Notes under the pieces: model-generated | What the model saw: only the letters and a program-made list of their open reading frames with translations | The model's database searches: none | Told to the model about the DNA's origin: nothing | Shown: positions 11,868 through 23,240 of the stretch, in pieces | How positions within the stretch are numbered: the stretch's first letter is position 1 | How the letters are laid out: the number at the start of each line of letters is the position of its first letter | Origin: Rhizopus arrhizus | Lineage: Eukaryota > Mucoromycota > Mucoromycetes > Mucorales > Rhizopodaceae | DNA: 64,000 nt | Direction of reading: 5' to 3' | Assembly: GCA_024220505.1 (NCBI GenBank) | Contig: JAKZZE010000009.1 | Location: forward strand, 1,374,001-1,438,000 | Translations under genes and position numbers: made by a program

Positions 11868-14389
11868 ATGGTACAAAGCAAGTCAACCTCATCTAATTCT
11901 GTAAGTAAGCTCGTCTTGATTAATCAAGTAGGAGAAAGCATTCTTCTTATCATATTTTACTAGGCATCAACGTCTAAAAAGGATATTGACGATCATCTTT
12001 ATTTCATTAAAAATCATTTAGATCATCAAGGTCTGCTAGAATACCTCAAGGCTATTGTGAACGATATTGATAACAAACGAGATAAACAGAGTAAAAGCAG
12101 CATTAAGCCTTCTCCATCTAGTTTTCCTACGGGTGCTAAATGGACATGGAAAGCATTGACAGAAAACATCAAGGCCATTTTGAACATTAATTCTAATAGC
12201 TCTGGAGCAATTAAGGAAATCTTGTCTTTGCCAATCAACCAGCAGCTTACTCTTTTACGTATTATTATTGAGCAGTAAGCAAATAGCGCTTAAATTAGAG
12301 CTTCTTCTCTAACTTCATGTTAATAGATTGTTTAGTAAAAACTATCCAATCAACGATCGAAACAATACATTTGAAGCTGCACTAGAAATTTTGAGTCAAT
12401 TGCGTCCTGAAAATCAAGATTTTGTAACTACAGCATCACAATCTTTCGTAGATGGCTTTTATGTAATTCTAGCGACATGAATATAAAGATAATTCAATAC
12501 TTATCATTGAAACATAGAATATTATACCAAAACCATTTACAACTTATGTTGGACATCAATTCCGTACTGCTGATGGTTCTCAAAACAGCCCCCTGTTCCC
12601 TGAAGTCGTAAGTCACTTATTTCATATTAATCAAAGCATATGATTAAACATGATAATTGTAGGGAAAAGCTGGGTCTAATTATGTTATGACAGTTACGAC
12701 TTCAAGCAATAATAATGAAAACCTTCCACCAGCTAAAGAGGTCTTTGATAAACTTCTAAGGCGCCCTGATGGTGAATTTACGCCAAATAAAAATGGTGTC
12801 AACATGATGTTGCTCTATTTAGCTGTTGTCATCTCCCATGACTTATTTCATACAGATTATAACGATCCGCGTCGCAATTTGACCACTAGCTATTTAGACC
12901 TGTAATCAAAAGAAAAAAAAAAAACTTTTTATTCGCAATTTCCTAATATCGCATTTCTCTATTTCTATAGCTCTTTGCTTTATGGTAATAACCGTGAACA
13001 ACAGGTATCTTATCGTCAAATGAAAGGAGGGTTGTTAAAACCTGATCAATGGCACGATAAGCGTCTTGTTATTCAGCCACCTGGTAAACATACTCGATAT
13101 AAAAGAAAAGCATTCATTAATTCTGAGGATTAGGTGTATCTGCCCTGATGGTTATGTTTTCTCGTAATCACAATTACATTGCCAAAAAGCTATTGGATAT
13201 CAATGAAAATGAACGTTTCTCATATGGCCCCGGCAAAGCCTTGGCAACAGAAGAAGAGCAAGATGAGCACCTTTTCCAAACAGCTCGTTTAATTAACAAT
13301 GGCTGCTATTTGAACATCATTACTCACGATTTTCTACGTACTATTCTTGGTGTAGGTGCTAACTCTCCTTTTAATTTGAATTTACTCGCCAATGCGGATA
13401 CACCTATCTATGGTAATGTTGTCTCAATTGAGTTCAACTTTATATATCGTTGGCATCCCGCCATTGGTAAAGAGGATGCTGTGTATGTTGCTAAAGTAGC
13501 CCGTGCTTTGGGAGGAAGTATGAATGGAAGATCAAAAAGTGGCTATCTCAAAAAGATCTTGGAAGGACCAGACTCTGAAAATGAACATAGGCTTGACGAC
13601 AGGGTAGAGGAGTTTAACAAACACTTTGCGCATGCTAGTCAAGAGGAATTGGAGAAAGGGTTGCCTATTGCTGGTACTCATCGTAATATCAAAACCGGTA
13701 GCTTCCCTGATGTAGATATTATTAAAGCATTAAGAGCAGGCTATACTCAAGTTTCTTCAGATTTTGGGTAAAAAAGTCACTGTGTGCAATGAAAACATGA
13801 CTAATTCTAAAAAAAAAAATTAGTCAAGGACAAAATACACCTGCAGCATTAGAATATATTGAAATTGCTGCTATCAATCAAGCTCGTGCTTATGGAGCCC
13901 GTACCTTTAACGAATTTAGGAAGTTCTTTAACGTGTTGCCATTGGAAACCTTTGAAGACTTTTCAGAAAAACCTAGTGTTCAACAAGCATTAAAAGAGTT
14001 ATATGGTACCCCTGATCGCGTTGAGCTTTATGCTGGTTTGATGGTTGAAAGAACCAAGGTCACTGGTTTTCAACTACCCTATACGATCGGTAGAGCTATT
14101 ATAAGTGACGCTGCAAACTTGTTGCGTAATGGTAAGTTATATGTAATTTTTTATTGCCACGAGCCTTACTGTTTTCTATTACGTAGACCATATAATAGTA
14201 AAGGGCCTCACTCCTACCAATATCACGAATTGGGGCTATAAGTACACTCTTGGTGATCCTGAGTTATCTGACCGTGTATTTCCTAGCATGCTAACGAACC
14301 TATTTCCTGATGCCACACCCTCTTCAGGTGGATTTACACCTGAAGAGCTTAAAAATATATTTACTGTTCCAAAGAATGAAACAAACTAA
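11868..14389 (+). CDS. Haem-peroxidase fatty-acid dioxygenase (Ppo/linoleate diol synthase type, no P450 half)
   Basis: Nine exons (11868-11900, 11964-12274, 12327-12462, 12518-12607, 12663-12901, 12971-13083, 13134-13767, 13824-14131, 14187-14389) encode about 688 residues. The sequence matches the animal-haem-peroxidase/cyclooxygenase-like half of fungal Ppo oxygenases: distal histidine region SHDLFHTD (~residue 248), SLLYGNN, and the catalytic tyrosine with the proximal haem histidine in EFNFIYRWHP (~residue 411). Ppo enzymes add oxygen to linoleic or oleic acid, and many then rearrange the hydroperoxide with a C-terminal P450 domain. Here the protein stops after the peroxidase domain (TVPKNETN), with no P450 Cys motif downstream, so a hydroperoxide product is expected (inference). 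Confidence 0.85.
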
Positions 14390-14750
14390 AACCGATAATA
14401 TAAATGGAACTTTTTCTTCTGCCCAGACTTAAATGAATGGATAATAAACGATATCATATTATTTTATTTAAATCTTTTTAGAGTTTTTGAGAATTTATGG
14501 TATTACAGCAAGTGAAAAAAGCTTTTCAGTGAAATGACACAATTGCACTAAAGCACCCTTGGTTTTTTAATCATGCATACTTTTATTTATACTTTTATAA
14601 TTTTTCCAATTTTGAGCACAATTGCTTTGTTTGGCTTTTCATTGTCTTTCTACTTACTGCACCAATACTGAGTTTGAACTATGCCAGCATTTTCTGAAAA
14701 AATCCAGTGCAGGCCCATGTTCCCTCTTTTAACTTTTCCAATTAAAAAAT
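14390..14750. other. Intergenic
   Basis: About 360 bp hold the dioxygenase 3' flank and the promoter of the next gene. No gene or motif was seen. Confidence 0.4.
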
Positions 14751-15320
14751 ATGTCTCAAGCTGTTGGCAATGTATGATACTTTTTCTTATGTATATATAT
14801 ATATATATGTATATTAATCAGCTCTCTATAGACTGCTCTTGCATATGCTCGTGTGTGGCATGTCGTCGACGCTAAGCAAAGAGTTTTAGGACGCTTAGCT
14901 ACTAATGTTGCAACTACTTTAATGGGAAAACATAAACCCATTTACGATCCAGCAGGTAAAAAAAAAAGAAGGGAAAATGTGATTATAATGTAAAGAATAA
15001 AAATTTAAACTGTATACTTTATAGCCGATTGTGGAGATTATGTTGTTGTCATTAATGCCAAAGACATTTTGGTTTCCGGGAAGAAAGCTGAACAAAAGTT
15101 ATACCGTCATCATACCATGTATCCTGGTGGTTTAAAAGAGATCAACTTTAAAGATTTACAGGTTAAAGACTCAACAGAGCCTATTCGTAAAGCTATTTCA
15201 GGCATGTTACCAAAGAATAGACTTCGCCAAGTTAGATTGGATCGTTTAAAGATTTTTGAAGGCAGTGAACATCCATATGAAGCCAACATCATTAAACAAC
15301 ACGGCGTTGAACAACAATAG
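14751..15320 (+). CDS. Mitochondrial large-subunit ribosomal protein uL13m
   Basis: Three exons (14751-14771, 14832-14955, 15025-15320) encode 146 residues. The protein is a complete L13: the N-terminal [16 protein letters not shown] signature, GKHKPIYDP, then [10 protein letters not shown] and the C-terminal [10 protein letters not shown] with the [12 protein letters not shown] helix. The bacterial-type layout and ~146-residue length identify the mitochondrial form (Mrpl23 in yeast). The first coding exon is only 21 nt and ends exactly at a GTATGA donor. A second mitoribosomal gene, uL11m, lies 4 kb away on the other side of the dioxygenase. Confidence 0.9.
14792..14808 (+). repeat. TA dinucleotide run in uL13m intron 1
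   Basis: A short alternating T-A tract lies inside the first intron of the uL13m gene. It is probably a length-variable microsatellite. Confidence 0.6.
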
Positions 15321-15619
15321 AAGCAATTTAGAATTTTTTTGTACAGAATATTAATTATAATAAAAAAGACATTATTGACAACATGAATTGAATTTATTGT
15401 ATAAAATATCAGAAAAACCCCACACAAGGCCTTTTCCCACTTACCATATCTTGTGAATAAATCAAAATCGAAAAGAAAGTATTTAGTTTGCCTTTGTTGT
15501 TAACACAAAGTAAATGAAATATGAAGATTGCTTGCAAAATATTTTTTCCGACTAACAGCTGGTTTTATTTATCTGAAAAAAAAAAAAGCTTTTTTCTTTC
15601 TGGGACAAAATTGTTTACT

Positions 15620-16247
15620 ATGCCCAAAATTCCATATAGAGCAAAGCATTACGCCAATGTCCTCAATGTTGAGCAACCTGTCACTTTTGATCCCTACAGA
15701 AAACATGTTTATCATAAAGCAACAAAAGAAGCAGGTATTGCTGCAATGCTTCAAAAATTAATGATTCACGACGATTATGAAAATGCTTTAAAATTATACA
15801 AGATTCTCTTACAGTCCTCACGTTACCATATAGCTAACATGTGGGAAATGGGCGTTGAGCTGATTGGAACAGTAGAGCCTAAACTATTAACAGATTTCTT
15901 ACACGGCGTTTTTCTTAGTGCTCCTAATAAACTTGTAAGTTTTGTTTTATTTAAAAATCCGCATGTATTGAATGCTTATGTATAGCGTGTTACTGTTTTT
16001 AATGCTTATATTGAAAACCTAATGCTTGAAGAAAGGTGGAGAGAAGCTTTGGATGAGCTTGAATTGTAAGTAGGGAGGCAGCAAAAATATCACAATCTTG
16101 TAACTTGTTTTTTTAACCAGACGTTGCCACCGACCCAAATATCATACACCAATGCTTTTAGAAAAGTTAAAAATTTGTAAACAAAAAGTAAAGGGCAAAT
16201 ATAGCTTAATAGAGGAAAAAGAAGAGGAAGACGAAGATGAAGGTTAA
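15620..16247 (+). CDS. TPR-like protein, possible Rrn11/TAF1A-type Pol I core factor subunit
   Basis: Three exons (15620-15934, 15986-16065, 16121-16247) encode 173 residues. The central part is helical with a TPR-like pair (IHDDYENALKLYKILLQ and EERWREALDELE), and the protein ends in an acidic tail (EEKEEEDEDEG). The helix pair, the phrase ALKLYKILLQSS and the small size resemble fission-yeast-type Rrn11, a subunit of the RNA polymerase I core factor that recruits Pol I to rDNA promoters. This is a family impression without a diagnostic residue, so the assignment is weak. An upstream in-frame ATG at 15521 precedes a T-rich leader and was not used. Confidence 0.45.
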
Positions 16248-16439
16248 AATGAACAGCTTAAATAACTTTCTTGAATTCTGTAAATAATAACAATAAACAA
16301 GGCATAAGAAAATCAATGGAGAACCTGTATATATACACTTTTCTCTATTTACTGATACATATAACCTTTTTTCTTTTAGTATAAAACAAATTTTGTTATT
16401 AAGTTGATTAAAATATTTTATCTATGCTTTATCAATGCT

Positions 16440-16927
16440 TTATTCTACAATTAAATCCTTTACATCCCAGTCTTCAAAAGTGTTGTCGGGTAAAAAGCGT
16501 CTAACAATCAAAGGAACCTTCTTTTCTCTCAACTCCTTCATGGCAATAACTAATGCGTCTGATTCTCCGTCTAATTCAACCATCACAGGTGCATTTAAAC
16601 TATTCATATCATATTAATAAGTAAAAAAAAAAAAATGTTTGCATTTGTGAATACCTGATTTGAAGGGCACGGGTACCCAAAATTCTTGCCTTTTCATACT
16701 TTGTCATGTAAGGTGTTGTTTGTCTTACTTTGTTGGGTGAAGATTGTTCTTCAGTTCCTTTTTCAATAATCTCAATAGCAGCCTCACCCATCTAGAGCAT
16801 ATCACATAATTTAATAAATATACACACATATCATAATGTAGTAGTACTTACAGTAATACTATTAAAGTAAAAATTAGTTACACGTTCATTTCATAACTCG
16901 ATCATACACTTACTCGTTATTAGACAT
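16440..16927 (-). CDS. RPB6: RNA polymerase subunit Rpb6 (ABC23), shared by Pol I, II and III
   Basis: Four exons on the minus strand (16914-16927, 16852-16858, 16655-16791, 16440-16599) encode 105 residues. The conserved core is unmistakable: [20 protein letters not shown], then [27 protein letters not shown] and the C-terminal [10 protein letters not shown]. Rpb6 is the omega homologue and stabilises the largest subunit in all three nuclear polymerases. The second coding exon is only 7 nt, flanked by a branch-like CTAAT plus TAG acceptor and a perfect GTAAGT donor. It is needed to keep the frame from the 14-nt first exon to the third. The acidic N-terminus is much shorter than in yeast (155 aa) and slightly shorter than in human (127 aa). 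Confidence 0.92.
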
Positions 16928-17418
16928 TTTACTGTTGCAAAAAAAGTGAAGAAAAGTGAATCTGTCAATAGAAACATAGATTCAATGATAAGCCACAATG
17001 ACAAATTTATTTTTTTGTTAATGCAATTTTATGTAACCAAGATCCGCATTATACAAGCTTTCTTTCTTTCACCTTTGAAAGATTAGCTTGACATTGTATG
17101 ACAAAAGATAGTGTCTGTGGTTAATCCGTTTGACTACAGCTATAAAAGTAATATTGTTTTTTCTTTTATTTTAGGGCTCAATATTGACGGAATCAAATAA
17201 CACATCCATCAGTTTCTCATATACATGACTTTCCCTATTTAAAAAAAACTGTTCATTTCTTAAAAATTGATATTATTCTAGTAACTACATTGATACAGAT
17301 AGGAAGAGGGTAATACAAATCTACATGAGTAATAAGTTTTCCCAGGAAAAAGAAGTATATTTATGCCCTGAACTTCAATTTTTCCTTTCCTTTCCTTTTA
17401 TTTTATTTCGTGTAAAAG
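16928..17418. other. Divergent promoter region
   Basis: This 490-bp stretch lies between the divergently transcribed RPB6 and hydrolase-phosphatase genes. It has C/T-rich patches near 17385-17405 before the plus-strand start. No specific element is recognised. Confidence 0.4.
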
Positions 17419-19587
17419 ATGTCCCAGAAACTGAGCATTCAAAACAAAAATGGAGAAATTATTGTTGGCATTTTAGAAAAAAAGGAAGCAATAGACTTTA
17501 ACAGATTGAGACCTAGAATAATACTTATCACTCACGGTGTGTTAGGTAAAAACAAATAAGTACGCACATACTGTGAGATAATTATTATTTGCTATTACAG
17601 GGCATAAAGACTACTTATTTCACAGACTACTAGCACAAGAATTACCTTATTCTTCTTTTCGCTTTGATTTTAGAGGCAATGGTGAAAGTACCGGAGAACC
17701 AGGTTATGCTAACATGGCAGTAAATTTTATTCCAAAGATAAAAAGAAAGTATATATGATTTATCTTTTGATGTAGGAAGATGTAGAGGATATCCATACTG
17801 TAGCCGAATATTTTGAACATCAACTGGGATATGAAATCTATGCTGTTATTGGTCATTCTCGAGGTATAAGATATTCCATAGAATGAAATGTTTGATGTGC
17901 ATTAACATATTAAGAATAGGCTCTGTAGCAGGACTTAAATATGCTACCAGTTGTGAGAAACCACTGAGTTTCTTTGTGAATGTATCCGGTCGTTACAAAA
18001 TGAATGATAATCAAATTTATAGAAATAGACCAGAAATAGGGGCCGCATTACAATCGCAAGGATATTTTGATTGGAAAGTTAGACAAAGAGATCGTATAGT
18101 GACAATCAAAGTGACTCAAGAAGAAGTGGACCGGTTCATCTCATGGTCCAATGAACATGGTAAAGAGTTATATTAGATATCTCATCATTATTACCTGTTA
18201 CTAATAGTGAACTAGTAACAAGAATGCCACTTTCTACTTGTGTATTAACATGTCACGGATTAAAAGACAATGTATTATGCAATGTATACATAATGAATAA
18301 CTATTGCTAATGTTCTATTGTAGATTGTGCCTCCTTATAATGCAGCCATGTTTGCAAATAAGATACCAAATCACACACTTGTGCTGCTTCCAGAAGGTGA
18401 TCATAACTTTAAGGGACAATATGAACATGTTGTCAAAGCCATTGTTAGTTTCTTTGAAAAGCACGAAAAGAACGATTATCGCAAAGCTGTAGGCATGGGA
18501 CAGCATACAGGACTAGTGTTGCCTAGATGGATAGATATTGAAGGAGTAAGAAACTTTAGAGACATTGGTGGTTGGCTTGTCCAAGATGGAAGTGGATATA
18601 TACGCGAACGTGTCGTGTTTCGTTCAGGACAGTAAAGTACTAGGATTTTTCTTTATAAACGAACGCTAACTGTTTGGGCGTAGCTTATCTAATATTACAG
18701 AAAAGGGACGTCAACAATTGGTTGGATTAAATGTAAAGGCTACATTCGATTTTAGACTAGAGCATGAAATTAAAAAGGATGGAGTCATGATGTAACTTTA
18801 AAATTTAGTAAGAGAATAAGCTCTAACAATATTAAAATATACAGAGATACTCCCGGTGTAACAAGACTTGGTTTTAACTTGTATGAAAACTTGATCAAAA
18901 GCACAAACGATTATTATAAGCATCTGATGGTTTACCTTCAAGGAGAGGAAGGATTTGCTCAAGGTAATCTCTATCTCATGTTCTTTATATGCCGAATAAG
19001 TACACTCACCATTATATAGGTTATATGCTTATATTAGATTCTGGGAAGAAATTGATTGGTGATGTATTTCGTTATATGATTAAAGAACTATCTATAAAAG
19101 ATAGATATTCAATGATTGTACACTGTTCTGCAGGCAAAGATCGTACAGGTGTATTTATTATGGTATTATTGGGCTTGTGTGGAGTGGACGATGAGATTAT
19201 AGCAAAGGAATATGAACTGTCTAATATTGGATACTTTGGTAAGTAACCATGATGATATACTTGTATGGTATTTGTTAAAAAAGCATAGATTATGAAAAAG
19301 ATTTAAAAAGTAGATCAGAAAGAATAGGTGTAAGTGAAGAAGATATGCGTGCTGCTTTATCTGCATCGTAAGTTTATTAAGATCGATTTAAATACATAAA
19401 TAACACCTTAATTAGATACAATGGAATGAAATGCACTATAAGTCAATTAAGAGAAAAGTATGGCTCTTTTGAAGGCTATGTACGTAATGGATGTGGCCTA
19501 AGTGATCAAGAGATCCAATCTATCAAAGAGCTCATGATTGTACCCATTCGCTTTGAAGAGCGTCAACTTTATCGTGCTAACTTTTAA
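17419..19587 (+). CDS. Alpha/beta-hydrolase fused to a tyrosine phosphatase (Y_phosphatase3 type)
   Basis: Eleven exons (17419-17545, 17601-17719, 17776-17863, 17920-18159, 18177-18271, 18324-18631, 18684-18791, 18845-18963, 19020-19238, 19289-19367, 19416-19587) join in one frame to give ~557 residues. Residues ~1-275 are an alpha/beta hydrolase: oxyanion HGVLGH, nucleophile elbow GHSRGS (~106-111), acid in HGLKDN (~221) and histidine in GDHNFKG (~249). Residues ~290-557 are a phosphatase with the N-terminal NFRDIGGW and RSGHLSNIT motifs and the P-loop HCSAGKDRTG (~435-444; CX5R complete). Both active sites appear intact. One protein pairing an esterase or peptidase-like hydrolase with a phosphatase is unusual. 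The substrates are unknown. Confidence 0.85.
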
Positions 19588-19809
19588 ACCTTGTAATCTC
19601 CTATAATAGGGAGTTATGTAATTTATAAAGAAGAAAATTTCATATATTAAATATATGCGTATGTTTTATTGTTAACAAGGAATGTGTTGCATAATTGTCG
19701 TTATAGCCTTACTTACCCCTTTTTATATATAAACCTCTCTCTCTTTTATTCTTTTATTTTCTCTCCCTTTTTTTTTTTTTTTTTTTTTTTTCTTCTATTA
19801 AAATCAAAT

Positions 19810-21015
19810 ATGCAACAACAACAGCAAGCTCATTTAGCTTTATATTTGCCTGAAATTTTGAGCCACATATTTTCCTTTCTGGTACCAAATCACCCACTAG
19901 AAGATGTCAAAAAGAAATTATATACAAATCTATTTCCTTGTTTACTTGTAAATCACATATGGAATAAAAATGCCAGTCGAATTATTTGGAAAAATGCTTA
20001 CTTTGATGATAAACAATACGAATTCAATTCATTTTTAAAGTTGGCTACTACACTTCAAGGTGATGTCACATTTCCTACACCTTCTTTATCTTCATCCTCT
20101 GCTTTTGCATCACTTGCTATTGCAGATGCAAGTCCAAAACGCTCATGTTCCACATCCACCATTTCTTCATACGACATTGATACTCCCGAATGCGAACCAG
20201 AAACATTCGACAAGATGGATTCTGATCATTTATTCGATAAGCTGGACTTGGCCGTCCCTCAATCCGCTCGTCTCACCAATTACCGACATTCACTCCGATC
20301 GCTTACAATACGCAAGATCAAGCTCAATTCACTTAATGAACCACTGGCAAAAATTGGAGAATTGGCAGTACATTTGGTTCACTTGGATATCTATATTTGT
20401 GATCACTTCAATCGACAGACACTTCAACCATTTCTAAAGCATCATAACTTAATCCACCTATCACTCGCTGGATGTCATCTTATTTCAGATGATTCAGTCT
20501 TGCAAGTAGCTCAAAACTGTCCTCAACTCGAACATTTGGATTTGCGTGCCTGTGGTCAAGTTTCGGATATCTCCATCTCAGCTATTGCCATGCACTGTCC
20601 TCGGTTACGACATCTGAACGTGGGGAGGATTAGGGATCGTGAAAAGATCACTATTCGATCAATTGGTCTGATTGCCAAACACACAAATGCCTCTGTTCTA
20701 GGATTGGCAGGATGTGAGGTGGATGATACATGTATGGAGACCTTGGCTCACTATCGTGGCCCAGGCCTTGAGCGTGTCTCGGTCAACAGTTGCGTGAAGA
20801 TATCTAATCCAACCATCTACGCATTTATCCGTCACTGTCCTAATCTGTCTGTTTTTGAAATGAAAGAATGTGCCTTGATTGATGACTGGGAGGCAGTGGC
20901 TGAGTTAGTGCAGAGAAAGGTATTGCTGACTTTATGTGATGTACAAAATAAAGCATGTCTGGAATGGGCTCGAATCAATGGAAGAAACTTGGATTTAAAG
21001 GCACCGCTAAAATAA
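19810..21015 (+). CDS. F-box and leucine-rich-repeat protein
   Basis: A single exon encodes 401 residues starting MQQQQQAHLALYLPEILSHI. An F-box occupies residues ~8-50 (LPEILSHIFSFL with CLLVNHIWNKNA), the Skp1-binding signature of SCF ubiquitin ligases. After a Ser-rich linker, at least seven Cys-containing leucine-rich repeats of the AMN1/FBXL type follow (HLSLAGCHLISDDSVLQVAQ, HLDLRACGQVSDISISAIA, VLGLAGCEVDDTCMETLA, RVSVNSCVKISNPTIYAF). It is probably a substrate-recognition subunit of an SCF ligase; the target is unknown. A 24-nt T run (19768-19791) lies just upstream in the leader, and the upstream in-frame ATG at 19669 would translate it. Confidence 0.85.
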   Translation: MQQQQQAHLALYLPEILSHIFSFLVPNHPLEDVKKKLYTNLFPCLLVNHIWNKNASRIIWKNAYFDDKQYEFNSFLKLATTLQGDVTFPTPSLSSSSAFASLAIADASPKRSCSTSTISSYDIDTPECEPETFDKMDSDHLFDKLDLAVPQSARLTNYRHSLRSLTIRKIKLNSLNEPLAKIGELAVHLVHLDIYICDHFNRQTLQPFLKHHNLIHLSLAGCHLISDDSVLQVAQNCPQLEHLDLRACGQVSDISISAIAMHCPRLRHLNVGRIRDREKITIRSIGLIAKHTNASVLGLAGCEVDDTCMETLAHYRGPGLERVSVNSCVKISNPTIYAFIRHCPNLSVFEMKECALIDDWEAVAELVQRKVLLTLCDVQNKACLEWARINGRNLDLKAPLK

Positions 21016-21243
21016 TCATCATCCATTAGACTTTACAATTAATAAAATACCCTCTTTTCTTTTTTCTTGTTTTAGCATGTAAACAAACATGCTTGTGCAA
21101 TAACAGTCTTTTGTTAAATTAGCTACACATCATTCTCGCATGATATGAGCTGAGTCTCATTAAAAGAAACGCATACACAAATTCGAATAACGTTATTTCC
21201 ACCCTTTTTTTTTTAAAAAAAAAAAACACACATACACACAAAA

Positions 21244-22555
21244 ATGGCAAATGATATCGATACACTTGTTAGTATGGGATTCTCTCATGCGAAAGTGTAA
21301 GCAAATAATTAAGCTTTTTTGTGAATAGTATTTATAACTTTATGAATTTAGAAAGAAAGCATGGAAAGCAACAAATGGTGCTGGTTTACAACCTGCCATG
21401 GATTGGTAAACATTATAAAAACGCGTTTCAATCAATTAAAGTCTTCTTTTTAGGATGTTGAGTCATCCCGAAGTATCTGACGAGCCTGAAGAAGAAACAG
21501 AACAAGAAGCATCCACCTCAACAATCGAAACTACCATAGAAGAAGGTAACAAAACTCAAGTCGCAACGATCTTTGACTGATTCTTTGTTGTTTAGGTGAA
21601 ATTAAACAAGAAGAACAAACTGCTTCAAGCTTAATCTGTAACGATTGTCAAAAGCTGTTTCGTGATGGTACAAAATTAAATACCTACAAAAGCAAAGCTA
21701 ACTTTAATAAAAGCAAGTGGAGCAGAAAGACATGCTGCAAGAACAGGTCACCAAAACTTTGCTGAAAGTACAGAAGTCCTTCAGCCTTTAACAGAAGAAG
21801 AAAAAAAGAAAAAATTGGAGGAACTCAGGGTACGTATGGCTGAAAAGCGTGCTTTGAGAGAGCAGCAGGAAACAGCTGAACGTAAAGAAGCAGAACGTAT
21901 TAGAAGAAAGGCAGGAAAGGAATTGACGACGGCCAAGGAAGCACTTGAGACTCAGGAGATTAAAAAGGCATTTGAGTTGAAGAAGAGAGAGAGAGAATTG
22001 GATCGCATTGCAAAGGCAAAAGTGAAGGCTCAAATTGAACAGGACAGAAAAGAACGTGCGGCCAAGGTGAATGATAATAGCTTTTTTTTCTTAAAAAAAA
22101 AGTTTATTTATTTTCGTGAATATGTAGAAAGAAGCTGCCAAACAAGCTCATGTAAAGGATGCTGCTGACGCTGCTGCTGCTGCTGCTGCTTCACAATCGA
22201 CAGTTAAGAAGGAATACAGTGACGCAAGACTTCAGGTAAGGCAATCTGTAAGCACACTTTTATGAAAACTAAATTTCTATCATCATTAGATTCGTGTACC
22301 TGGAATAAATCCGATTGTAAACACATTTCAAGCTACCTCGACACTATCAGAAGTATATAGCTTTTTACAATCTCAAGGCTGTACAAATCCATTCAGCCTG
22401 TCAACTACATTTCCTAGAAAAACTTTTGGTCCAGAAGATCAGCAAAAAACATTAAAAGATTTGAGTAAGTTATTATTGATGTTCTATAAAAAAGCAGCTA
22501 ACACAATTTAAAAGATCTTGTTCCTTCTGCTGCTTTAATTTTGACTTACATTTAA
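21244..22555 (+). CDS. UBA / zinc-finger / UBX-domain protein (UBXN1-like Cdc48/p97 adaptor)
   Basis: Eight exons (21244-21296, 21352-21405, 21454-21545, 21596-21667, 21714-22066, 22128-22235, 22290-22464, 22515-22555) encode ~315 residues. An N-terminal UBA domain (DTLVSMGFSHAKVKKAWKAT, AMDWMLSH) is followed by an acidic linker and a C2H2-like finger (CNDCQKLFRD ... RHAARTGH). A long charged coiled coil rich in Glu/Lys/Arg and an alanine run come next, then a C-terminal UBX domain (IRVPGINPIVNTFQ, TTFPRKTFGPED). This order matches UBXN1/SAKS1. UBA binds ubiquitin and UBX docks on Cdc48/p97. The TFPR stretch sits where the FPR loop that contacts Cdc48 is expected. Confidence 0.85.
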
Positions 22556-23240
22556 GAGAAAGGGATAGCCTTGTGAAATAAAATTTTCTTTATTTGATAT
22601 TTGTCTAGGTCATGGGTCTTTTTAAACATGTTCAAATTGAGAATAAGTAGCTTTCAAAAGGGGAAAAAAAATATTTATGTAATTGTAAATGTATCAATAA
22701 ATTATATTATCTAGAATTAAAGTAGCTTACATGCAATAATTAAAAAGCAACTTGGGTGTTGAAAACTAGGAAACACGACTTTCTTTTTTAAAGAAATGAG
22801 AACTAAGAAGAATAAGGAGAAGAGGAGGGGGGGGGGAGGAATAATGAAAGAAATATTGTTTGAAGCAATTGAATTTTTAATATGGCTCTTTTATGTACAT
22901 TCATAATATTTTGTGTTGGTTTGCAAATGGCGATGTACGATGTATTTTGCATTTATCAGCTTCAAATGTTCGTCTGATTTAACTTCCGCTTGCAAAGTTT
23001 ACTTAAATTTCTGCTTCTTTACTGTTTAGAATAATAAAGGAACGAAAAGATTTTAGGTCAAGAACAAAGTTAATAATTCAAGTGCGTTTAGTAAAAGCGT
23101 TGTGGTATATTTTATTCTTTTGATCTACAAAATGTGTGTGTGACTAAAAGTTGGGAAAAAACTTACAATGATTTACATGTATCACCTCCTTCCTGACTTT
23201 TCTTTTTTTTCTTCTCTCTTGTATTTTTTTTTTTTTACTA
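22556..23240. other. Intergenic with a G10 run
   Basis: No gene was seen in this 685-bp AT-rich interval. A purine-rich block with ten consecutive G (22827-22836) stands out. The last 40 bp are T-rich and lead into the ATPase start. Confidence 0.4.
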
